NCBI GenBank assembly: GCA_947579665.1
Contig: OX388346.1
Coordinates: 94,862,615-94,926,614 of the forward strand
DNA length: 64,000 nucleotides
Origin: Sympetrum striolatum
Lineage: Eukaryota; Arthropoda; Insecta; Odonata; Libellulidae
Direction of reading: 5' to 3'
In this document: positions 1 through 9,767 of the stretch, one piece after another
Layout of the letters: every line of letters begins with the position of its first letter
Position numbering within the stretch: the first letter of the stretch is position 1
Translations under genes and position numbers: made by a program
Notes under the pieces: generated by a model
The model's input: only the letters and a program-made list of their open reading frames with translations
Databases searched by the model: none
Told to the model about the DNA's origin: nothing

Positions 1-480
1 GCGGCGTTACTAAGCTTTCACAACAATGCATCCCGCGAACATTGCAATTAATGCACTCATCTACCTGTTAGGGACCATTGTTGAAAGTAACTGAGCATTC
101 CCAACAATGCATCAAGCGAAAGTATCAATTAATACAGTCCTTTGCCTGCTTGTATTCGTTGCTATACTGATACTTAGAAAAAGTTAAAGAAAATCTTAAA
201 TAAAATTAGGCATTAAGATTTATATTGTTTGTTGTATTTGCTATGCAAAAGTGAATTGTTGTTTTGTCATATTATGAATTTATCTGTTCTTACATAGAGT
301 CGTTAGGTAATAATAGTTAGGTAGAAATACCACTTCCTCCTCGTTACCAGGAGAAGTCGACTACAATATACCTCGCGATCATTACAATGTAGAGACTATT
401 GTTGAAAGTAACCAAGCATTCCCAACAATGCGCATCCCGCGATCGTTTCTATTACTACACAGTCATCTTAGATTGCATTT
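1..480. repeat. Short diverged repeats around AACAATGC
   Basis: Three related segments of about 60 bp are visible near 10-66, 91-145 and 408-470. Each contains a CAACAATGC core followed by GCG and an AT-rich stretch ending near CAGTC or CTCATC. The first two are about 80 bp apart and read as a tandem pair; the third is 320 bp further on. Two longer blocks share ATTGTTGAAAGTAAC just before the core (about 77 and 397). No coding frame is seen. The family is not recognised. Confidence 0.5.
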
Positions 481-693
481 TTCTGAGTCCACCTAAAAAT
501 TAACCAAATTTGAAATGGCCTATATTATATTAATTTATTTGCTAAATATTTTCCTGAAAGTCACGCTGTTATTATAAATCACGGACAAATTCGTGACTCG
601 GAAACAAAAAAGCCACCTCAATGGGGTGATTCGGGTGGACCCGGATGGACCTCTGTAGCTACCGATTATCAATACCTTTTTGGATACCCTTTA
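481..693. other. No feature seen
   Basis: AT-rich sequence without a supported gene, repeat or site. Confidence 0.5.
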
Positions 694-1475
694 TATATAG
701 ATGCTTCTCCTATCTGTTATATATAATTCCTTCTCCGGATATATGCATTTAATAGATAGCTAATATATTAATGAAAATTCTTCCCGGGTAGGTAGAGAAT
801 CAAAACTCAAGGAGCCTATATATATGGTCATGATCTATGGAAAACATTAATGACTTTCACAGAAAATGTCCTGGGTTCGATGCTAGGACGATGCAAAAAT
901 CTCCCATTTTAAATACATTGGGGTAGTTTTTCATTATTTATTTAGATGCACTTATTAAAATGTTAGGAAGTTCTCGCTCTGTTAGAAGATGTATATTAAG
1001 AATCCCTTTTAGAAAAAAAAATATATATAAGACCATGCTGTTCCCGGGTTCGATGCCAGAGCACTTTGCAATTTCTCACGTAAGGAATGTATGTGAAAAG
1101 TAGGACGTCGTTTGAAGCAGTTGCAGCCAATATTTATGCTTGAATATTCACGCATAGTTAGGGATGGTGATCTTCTGTTGTGCTGCATAGTAAGTATCAC
1201 CAGGTAGACTCGGGTTCGATGCCGGACGGTAAACATATCTCCCATTTTTAACATATTGGTTGAATTTTCATAATTCTTTCGGAGTCTTTACCGTGAAGAC
1301 AGACAGTTGACACTTTGCATGTGTATGTATATTTCCTTGCAGTATGCGAGCAGCATTTTACTCGGCGGCAACATTTCCGATATCAAATCTCGACTACATC
1401 TATTATATATAGACGCTTCTCCGGATATATCTATCTATTATATATAGACGCTTCTCCGGATTCATTCATGTATCC

Positions 1476-1509
<34 letters not shown>

Positions 1510-2700
1510 GATACAAACTCACAGGCCAAAGCACAAGAGTCATTGACTTGAAATTTTTACTACATATTGGCCATAACGTGTAACCTCCAGAAAATTGCGA
1601 TTTTGAACCTCAATGTCATGGGTTCGATTCCAGAGGACCCCAAAGTCCCGATTTTTCCCGTTTAAATGCATTGCTTTGATTTTCGGGATTTTTTAAAAAA
1701 TACTTTCCGGATAGGTAGGGAATCAAACCTCTAGGAGCCTATATATATGGTCATGATCTATCGAAGACATAAATGAGTTTTACTGAAAATATCCTGGGTT
1801 CGATGCTAGGTCGAGGCAAAAATCGGCCGTTTAAAATGCATTGTGGCGATTTTTAAGATTTATTTGGACCCTTTTCCGATGGCATGGAAACTTGAAATTC
1901 GGCATGGAGTTGGAGATCATAAATATATTTATAATCAAATTTTACATATTCGCTGATGGTCCTTGGTTCGATCCCAGAGAGCCATTTACATTCCTCAATG
2001 AACTTCTTATGGAGATAACAGAAAAAGGTTTTAGGTACTTCCCGGCATGATATTGACTTCAAACTTTGTACGAAATAAGATGAAGTCCTAATAAGTCATA
2101 CTGTTTATGCACAGCTGCCAATATTTCCTGGGTTGGACACCAGGCGTCTCTACAATCAGTAAATTATCCGATTTTTAAGAATTAATTTAAACCCCTTCCC
2201 AATAATATTAAAACATGAAATTAGGCATATAGATAGAGAAAATACATACATTTCAAAAACGTGTTTTAGATTTTCTTGATCGTCCTTGGTTCGAATCCAG
2301 AGAGCCATTTACATAATTGAAAAGTAGAACGTCGTTTGAGGCAGTTGAAGTCAATATTTCTCCTTGAATTTTCACACATAGTTAGAGAAGGTGATCTTCT
2401 GTTGTGCTGCATAGTAAATTCCCCAGGAAGACCCGGGTTTGATGCCAGACGATTAAATTGAAGCGAATTCTAAGAATATTTTCAATCCTTTTTTTTCTTC
2501 TAAGAACAGTCCCGATATAATGCCGATATGAAATTGGTGTTGTCGATCTGCTTTCAGTATGCAAGCAACATTTTACTCGTACTTATATATCTATTATATA
2601 TAGACGCTTCTCCGGATATACCTATCTATTATATATAGATGCTTCTCAGGATTCATTCATGTATCCATATTTATTGTTATTTGCATTTTGTATTTTTACA
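694..2700 (+). repeat. Composite interspersed repeat with B-box-like modules
   Basis: This stretch is a mosaic of related blocks. Short terminal-like blocks beginning TCTATTATATATAG and continuing GCTTCTCCGGAT lie near 1399, 1437, 2588 and 2626, with a diverged one near 694. Between them are modules of about 147-176 bp, each carrying a GGTTCGATNCCAG-like motif (starts about 873, 1046, 1212, 1620, 1796, 1964, 2129 degenerate, 2286, 2433). The blocks recur in the opposite orientation at about 42040-42720, in the same orientation at 41700-42030, and in part at 50066-50166. No protein-coding frame is supported. The GGTTCGA motif matches the tRNA B box (internal Pol III promoter), but no convincing A box precedes each copy. 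A Helitron origin is possible because the ends begin with TC in an A/T context; this is inference. Confidence 0.7.
1476..1510. repeat. (TA)n(GA)n microsatellite
   Basis: A TATA run passes directly into a GAGA run, just inside the composite repeat and after a GGATTCATTCATG block. At the same place in the 42.6-kb copy the run is missing, so it is probably a local expansion. Confidence 0.8.
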
Positions 2701-3525
2701 GGATATTAACCCGGGTACTCTGTTTTAAATTGAATGTGTACTTATTTAATGACTATGCCTTTTTTAAGCCGACGTTGTCGATAATAACTGTTCAATTGGA
2801 TTTGAAGACTGTAATCGTTAACAGTTGCGAATGAATTTTTCTGCAATTTTTTTATAAATATGTGCAGAATTCAATGCTGTTTGGATAGCTTTGAAAGGTA
2901 GAATCCTCGTGTACGTATATATATATATACCATCTTCCCTTTGCTCTGAGCGGTGGGCGTGTCCCTTGGCAATGGACCACTCGCAGATTAATGGACCACG
3001 CCCCCTTCCTCCCACACTCGGATATAGCTCGCCCCATCTAAGTTGGGCCCATCATCTATAACCGGCCCACCTTTATCTGGACGCAAAACCAGATTAACGC
3101 AACTCGAAATTAACTATCGTTGAATTTAACCATCATCCTCCGTTGATAACGGAAAATATATTCCTTTTATTGATTCTATGATAAGGTTTATCACGAAAAA
3201 CCTTGGTCACTATGATCACGTATTTGCCCAAATAAATTTTAGACTAATTGAAAAATATTTATGTCTTACGCGAGGGGCCTTTAGTTTGATAATGCTAAAA
3301 AGGTTTGCTTAATTTTTTAATTTTATGTGCATTTCTCATGAAAGCAACGATTCTAGTCATCCAGAGTCGAACCAAGGATACATCGGACATTAAAAATATC
3401 ATTATTCAATATCCCATTCGTCCTTTAACATTTAATAATCCGATCCTATGTCGGGAAGTGCATAAAATTAATATTCGAAAATTTTCATGTAAGAATCGAA
3501 GTGGTTACTGCGAATGCCGTTCAGG
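2701..3525. other. No feature seen
   Basis: Mostly AT-rich, with a GC-richer patch near 2940-3090 (GGACCACGCCCCC, GGCCCACC) that I cannot assign. Short open frames here have no recognisable domain. Confidence 0.4.
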
Positions 3526-3632
3526 TGGCAGAAGCGTGCAGAGGTGCGGTTTAAATTGCCCGATTTCATTTTTGGCTGTCATCACATGTGGGGGTCACCG
3601 GTTCGAGGCCAATCATCGGAGATTTTTTTTTC
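3526..3632 (+). ncRNA. tRNA-derived SINE or tRNA-like Pol III unit
   Basis: TGGCAGAAGCGT at 3526-3537 fits the tRNA A box (TRGYNNARNNGG) at 11 of 12 positions. GGTTCGAGGCC at 3600-3610 fits the B box fully. They start 74 bp apart. A run of nine T at 3623-3631 would end Pol III transcription. No cloverleaf with paired acceptor stem was found, so this is more likely a SINE head than a working tRNA gene. Confidence 0.5.
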
Positions 3633-6600
3633 TCTCTATTTATAATAATAATTAAGTTGTGTATTGATGGCCAGAGTCATATTGCGTGCTAATGATACGT
3701 GGTTTATAAAAGTCTCGAATTCAGTAAGTAACAAATTTTTGATTAAGATGGTCAGTTAAACAAAATGTGATAAATTTGTTGATAAGGTTTTGCGACGACG
3801 TTTAAAAATAAAGAAATCTGAATATTTAAAGAAAGTGAGCATTTCCGGAATTAAAAAAGGACAAATATTTGAAAGAAAAGCATGAATACCTAAAGAGAAA
3901 AATTAAGGAATAAAGAAGTAGATTAAATGAGTGCAATTAAATGCAATGAGTAAGTATCCTTTAAAACTATAATCCCAGGCTATTCTTTCTACTTAGGGAA
4001 ATGCGTGGTTTCATCAATCGCAACGGTCGTCAAGGGGACTGGTTGTTTACAAACTCGAACATTTCGAAAAATTTACGCGTATTTTGTCAAAATTCTCGAA
4101 ATTTCGATTCTTAAAGAATATTATACGACCTCAATACGAATCTTAATTCAATTTCCGATCTTTTGGTCCATGTCTCAACTCTTTCAGACCATTCCTTCTA
4201 ATTTAATTCTTCAAATGAAAAAAAGCCTGCAACCGATAAAAGTGAAGTTTGCATGTATTTCCTATGGACATACATAAGAATAGATTACAAAAAACTGCCT
4301 AAAAATAATTCCAATTCTATATAGTTGGGTGTATCACGACGGAAGCACCTAAGCAAAGAAAGCGTTTTTGAAGAATCTTTCAAGTTGGCGGGAGTAAAAC
4401 AACTGAATACCGAATTTGAGTCGTAGTTGAAATCTCCGCCACCGCCGCCACCAAATCAACAATATGGCCGCCAAGTCTGCTCTATATCGGTTGTGTTAGC
4501 TCGAAAATTCGTTTTACTCGTCGAAAAATGTGTTATAGCTTTTTCCCATTGTGTATATATATCTTGCGGGTATTTTTTTAACCTGTCGTGGAGTACCTGT
4601 GAGAATACTATGCAAACAAACGAAATAACTTCATATAGAATTATCGATCCTCTACTTCGTGTCTAAAATTTAGAGTTATAATGATTTCATGTTAAGTTAA
4701 AGTGCATATAACCATGGAAACAACATAAACTACATAAGGTAATATATTAAGACCTTTGATTTGCACTTGATTTAGAACTTTCGTAATCAATTCGACAGTA
4801 AATTACGTGTTTTTTGACGATATATATGTTCGTTGTTGATGTAAAAGTCGATGTCAACAGCATTAAATTAAATTGATATGATGGAGATGGTCTTTCCATC
4901 GTTCATTTTTTCGGTTGTATTATTATGTTGTTATATTATTCAATTAAAATATCTAAAAATCGATCGTAAAGTTTTTTAATGACGTAAAGAATATATGTAA
5001 GGCAGGCGCGGAAAAGGGAGTTCCTAAGGTGTACAATTTATTTAGATTTTCTTTCCGTAGCTTCCATTTATATGTCTTTTTATCAACGTAAAGTGGCAGA
5101 GTACATATTCAGGTAATTTAAATTGTATTTTTTGTTTAATTTTTTCGTTTTCCGTATAATGACATTCATTTGAGATCCTATGTTTATACTTAGTATAATT
5201 AAGCATTCGGAAAGGAGGTCATGAAGAGGTAAACAGAACACAAGACGATTTGAGAAATGTGTGTTGGTAGCTAAACCATCATTTCCAGAGAGTATTATGA
5301 TATTTCTTAAATCTGTTGCTATTTATACTGACAGATATGGACTTAAGTCAGTAGTTATTATGCTTTTCTGTGAATATTACAATATTTTTAGTAACGATAA
5401 CGAATACTATTGCATTAGAAAAGTCTAGCATGCCTCTGTCGTTTTAGTTTTTTGTTATTACCGTCTTTTATCTTCTCTCAGGTAAATGAAACTTATCACA
5501 TGGTATTCAGAGTATTCAACAAGAACATCAAGTATATTTTTATTCTTCAATTGTCTTACAATAACAAAAGAATGTGTACAACAGTGGGTACCAACTTCTT
5601 CCATATGCACCGTACCAGTTTAGTTGTACTCAACTTACAAACTCAATATAACAACAAATATGAAGGTCTACTTAAGTATAAAAGTCTGTTATGCATATTT
5701 TAAACTTCTTCTAGCTGGTATTTTTCATTTTTGTGCTTCATCATGAACATATTGTGATATTTTAGTGATCATGAAGTTATTGAATTAATATTGTTAAGAC
5801 TATTTCGTTACTTAAGGCTTTTCTTTCCGTTTTAAATTTGCAATTTCTTTGTGTTTTTTCAATTTGAAAGTGGATTCAAGGATTTTAATGGACTATTTTG
5901 AAATACTTTCTCTCCTCTTTTCGGGGAAGTTACTTTGTGTTTTCTAATTCAGTCTTTCAGTCATCATAATCTGTTTTACTCGCATGAAACTATGAATTTT
6001 TTGAAAGTTTATATATTTGTTCCCATGGAATCTTTCGAATGTGTTGGATTTGTTCACAATTGAGTGCATTTTGCTTGGAAAATTCCACGTTTTTTTCGTT
6101 TCCACATTAATTTTAAGTATCATGTTCGCGTAAACTATTTTCCTTGACAATAAGTAATATCAGGAAGACCAAGATCGAAATGTTCTGATCAATTTAAAGG
6201 GTAGTGTTTTTTATTTAGTCCTACAAATGACGAAATGTAATGTTATGAAATCATACAATTGTTTTACTGCATAAGATATTATAATATATCATTCTTGAGT
6301 AACCTGCCGATACTATATTCCACAATAATTTTCCTTAAAATATTTTTATTGTATAAATAGGATAATGAAGGAAAATGCCCCCAAAATGTGGAACTGGTTT
6401 GTTCATTTCTCTGGGCCAGTCGATGTTGTGATCGCGTCATCAGCTTCTCAATGGCCTCATTGAAATCACCCGTAATGATGTAGTGGGCCTCCTCGTCATG
6501 TTCATTGCAGAGAGTGCGGTAGATTATCCTCTGTCGTTGATCAAGAATCCATTGCCTCCGAATTTTCATCCTTCTTACCCTTACAGCGGAATAGATGGCA

Positions 6601-8240
6601 TTTTTAGAAGTATGTGTTGTCATCATTGTTGCTTAATTGAACAAATATTTATTTTCCTATTCTGTTTTCGACATAAGTGAAGCACAATGACTCTCCAAAT
6701 GACACTTTTCCTTTCATAAAGAAAGACCTTTAATCAGTATTAATATATTGACCCATACATTCATTTATTCAGCTTTCATTTTGTCACGGACACGATGAAG
6801 ACTGAGACAGAAGTAAATTAAAGATATACTTTTCGCTGCCTGAACCAAAAATGACAAATGAATATATTCAATTCCTCAGAATTATGTTGCAGGAGGAATG
6901 CTATTACTGTTGACAGCAAAGTACACGAAATGATTGTTGTTTCTTATTTTGATTGTGTGATATCATTTTTGATTTGAAACAGTGAAAATATGGACAAAAG
7001 ATATGACAAATATGTTTACCTTTTTGGAATTGTTTTGAAAATTTTGATCTCTTATGATTGGATGGGAGAGTTAAGCCCATTAAAAAAAACATGCGTGGAA
7101 GTTAATGTAGCTAAGAAAGGAATTATTGTTGATCATCCCTAGTTCACTCAAATTGCAGATAAAATATTTGGTGTATGAAAAATGTAAGAAGGGCAGTAGA
7201 ACAAAAATTAATAGATGTGCTGCAATATATGAACAGCCTTGAACCAATGTAAAACTAAACTAAAGGCAAATATTCAATTGTTCTTAAATTTAAGATTATT
7301 GGAGGAAAATGTGGCAGAAAAAATAGGCTTGTATTTGGAGAATTCTTCCTCTTTTATGTTCTAACATTGAGAATGTTGCGAGAAAAATATTTCATCCAAA
7401 ATAGAATTGATTGAATTTTTTGAAGAACTTGTACATTTCTGCTTCTTTTCCTCAAACTCTGATTTCTTTAAGAAGTTATTTTGTTTGCTAGATCTCACCA
7501 AATATCATCAGGCTGGTTTAATTTCAGAATAGCAGGCTCTGGTTAGAAAATGGTCCAGAAATCTTTGTATGTAGTCACATTTTGAGTCAAAGATCATGAG
7601 ACGATTGAGGGTTTGTGTGTGACAGGTTCCTCTGAAAATGGTTTCGTAAGTCCATCATCGCTGGAAATGGGAGCAGCTTTTGTTGGCTCAGAAGTTGGTT
7701 TAGTAGCCAAAGAAGTACTTCTTCCCCTTTCAGCGTCAGGGAGGCTGCCTCAGCCCATCATCTCCACCCATTTCTTCCGTCCGATTCCTCATCATTCTCC
7801 TCATTTCACTCGGTGTCTTTGGCATCATTCCTAAGTTATTCTTGGTCCACCCCTTTTCCCCTGAACTTTAACTTCCAGCACTTGCTACACTTTCCTGTCA
7901 TCTTCCATTCCAAAAGCATGTCCATACCATTATAATTGTTTTTCTTCAACACTTTTCCAAGCCACCTTTGTTTCACTTCTTCTCATATTCTCTCATTTCG
8001 TATTTTATCTCCTCTGGTTTTGTTTAGGTACAAATATAAGGAAATTTTGGATTATCTGATTCCCGTTAACTTTTGGGCCGTAATAATGCCCTTTTTTATG
8101 CCCTCCAGTTTTACTTTTCCTTTATTTTTTTATTTTAAAACTATTTATTTATCTATTTTAGCTTTTTATTATACAACCATTATTGTATGGTGAAGAAAGA
8201 TTCAATTATTTTGTTTTTAAAATAATGCTAAAACATAACA
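3633..8240. other. Long AT-rich stretch, no supported gene
   Basis: No recognisable protein domain, RNA gene or terminal inverted repeat. One minus-strand frame at 6626-6279 (115 residues) is the least AT-rich part and starts with an ATG, but it matches no family I know and lacks clear splice context. A plus-strand polypyrimidine-rich patch at 7730-7900 reads weakly on the minus strand like a decayed LINE C-terminus (a WGHV-like region followed by basic residues); I do not call it. Confidence 0.4.
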
Positions 8241-8249
8241 GGTTAAGGT

Positions 8250-8735
8250 GCAAAATGACCAAAGCTGTTGACATATGTATGTATCGACGAAGAAATTCGG
8301 CAGAATTGCGACGGAAGAGCGCCAGAATAACCTCAGAGTCGACCACACGATTGCACTTATTCTCCTCTGTGAGCAAACGCGGCTCCCATCTTGCAGAAAT
8401 TTTTTTCACAGAAAGTTTTTCATGCAAAATTGAAGCGACTGTACCTTGCGATATGCCTCGAGTATTTCGCAAACTTTAATTGTCGATCACTCTAAATCAT
8501 ATCGTGGAATTTGTCAATCGTTTTGGGAGTAGTCACTTCCACTGGGCATCCCAACTGATATTCATCTTTTGTGGATAAACGACCACGTTTAAACTCATTC
8601 ATCCAATTGTAAACAGCTGCAAACACAGGAGCGGATGTGCCATCCAACTCAGCTTTAATATCTTTCGTCGTTAAACCTTTCAATTACAAATTCCTTCATT
8701 TTCTAAGGACTTATTGAACGACCCTTGTATTTTAT
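8250..8735 (-). pseudogene. Mariner transposase fragment (N-terminal half)
   Basis: Mariner transposases cut and paste TA-flanked elements. On the minus strand, 8683-8492 encodes the first helix-turn-helix part (YNWMNEFKRGRLSTKDE) and, in a second frame, 8472-8270 encodes the next part: GISQGTVASILHEKL, then the family hallmark SARWEPRLLTEE and a degenerate FLRRYI. The catalytic region that should follow with DE(T/S)W is lost, so the copy ends before the first catalytic Asp. Just upstream, at 8724-8707 on the minus strand, GGGTCGTTCAATAAGTCC is typical of mariner terminal sequence and marks the likely 5' end. At least one frameshift and truncation make it non-functional. Family assignment is firm; the exact left boundary is not visible. 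Confidence 0.8.
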
Positions 8736-8849
8736 CTGTTCATAACTAAATTTGAGATATTTGTTTAATAATATCATCTTGCTTTTTTATCATTTTTTTA
8801 TTTAAACTTATTATTTTGGTCACTAACTCTTCTCTTTCTTTTTTCTTAG

Positions 8850-8960
8850 CTGTAACAGCTTCCTGAAAATATTCGTACATTGGGTGTCAATCCAGTTTGT
8901 CGAAAATCATCTCCGATTTGGTCCATGGAACCTGTTGATCTTCTTAACGGTTTTCATCTT
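8850..8960 (+). pseudogene. Candidate decayed host exon, LPENIRTLGV
   Basis: A strong 3' splice acceptor (TTCTCTTTCTTTTTTCTTAG, ending at 8849) precedes CTG TAA CAG and then a frame reading LPENIRTLGVNPVCRKSS. A second copy at 24534 has the same acceptor layout and reads LPDNIRTLGVSCEQCAKSS; between the two, most base changes are at third codon positions and one whole codon is inserted or lost. This pattern suggests both were coding. Here the second codon is TAA, so this copy is probably dead. I do not recognise the protein. Confidence 0.4.
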
Positions 8961-9383
8961 TTTTATTTAAATTTCCATCATTATTTTGTGTTCATTAACT
9001 GTTTCCCTGATTATTTTTGCTACGTCTTGGTCTAGGGTTCATTTATTCTTTGATTTGCTAAGTGTGGTTTGTTAATTACAGGGAGAGCACTTGTTTAAAG
9101 CTTTACTAGTTCTATTGTCAGTACTTGGGATAAATGGATTATTAGTCAATTTCCAATTGGATATTGTATCATGTGTTCTTTGCAATGAGTGATGATATGT
9201 ATACATGCAAAACATCCATTGTTTACAGTGATGGCTGCATTACTGACGAAAAGTATTCTGGCTTAAATACAGTTACTTTAAATTTAATCAATGACAAGTA
9301 TCCATTACTGTCAAAAAAGTGCCGTATTGACCACAAATTAACATGCCATTGAAGTAACTAACAACCCATTTAAGGAAAGGGTT
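8961..9383. other. No feature seen
   Basis: AT-rich sequence downstream of the candidate exon; no supported feature. Confidence 0.4.
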
Positions 9384-9500
9384 GAGGTGACTTTACACAT
9401 AAGGGTTTGCACCCATAATTGGAGAATTGGAAAATCATTTGCCTGCAAATGCACATTTAAAGATATGCCGCTAAGCCATCCAGTGCTCTGTGTATGTATT
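9384..9500 (-). ncRNA. tRNA-derived SINE candidate
   Basis: On the minus strand TGGCTTAGCGGC (9478-9467) matches a tRNA A box and GGTGCAAACCC (9413-9403) matches the B box at 10 of 11 positions; their starts are 65 bp apart, close to the spacing of the unit at 56.4 kb. There is no clear T-run behind the B box and no paired acceptor stem. A SINE fragment is the best reading. Confidence 0.45.
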
Positions 9501-9767
9501 TACTATTTACGTATATGGTTTTATATATGTATATATATATGCATAAACACTATATAAAGTAGCGATTATTGTGTATGACTTAAATTCTATGTAAGTGTGC
9601 ATGTTAATCTACGAATGATGTTTTATCTAAACACCGTATTTTTCTATATACTGTCTTATTAAAACCTTATAAGTGTAAAAATACTATTTTGTTGTGACTT
9701 AGTATTTTTAGTTGTCTTACCAAGTATTTGCTTGTATTTTTTTAAAATTCTTGTCTTATTCTGAATG
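9501..9767. other. No feature seen
   Basis: AT-rich; a short TATATGTATATATATATG microsatellite-like patch near 9520 only. Confidence 0.4.

Noticed and set aside
873..2449. CRISPR-like reading of the periodic motif
   Set aside because: Spacers are not unique, the genome is eukaryotic and no cas-like gene exists; the motif is a tRNA-type box.
6279..6626. 115-codon minus-strand frame with somewhat higher GC
   Set aside because: No domain, no splice context and no homology I can name; could be chance.
7720..7930. Minus strand resembling the C-terminus of an RTE-type LINE
   Set aside because: Only loose similarity of basic residues; key GHVLR-type motif not readable.
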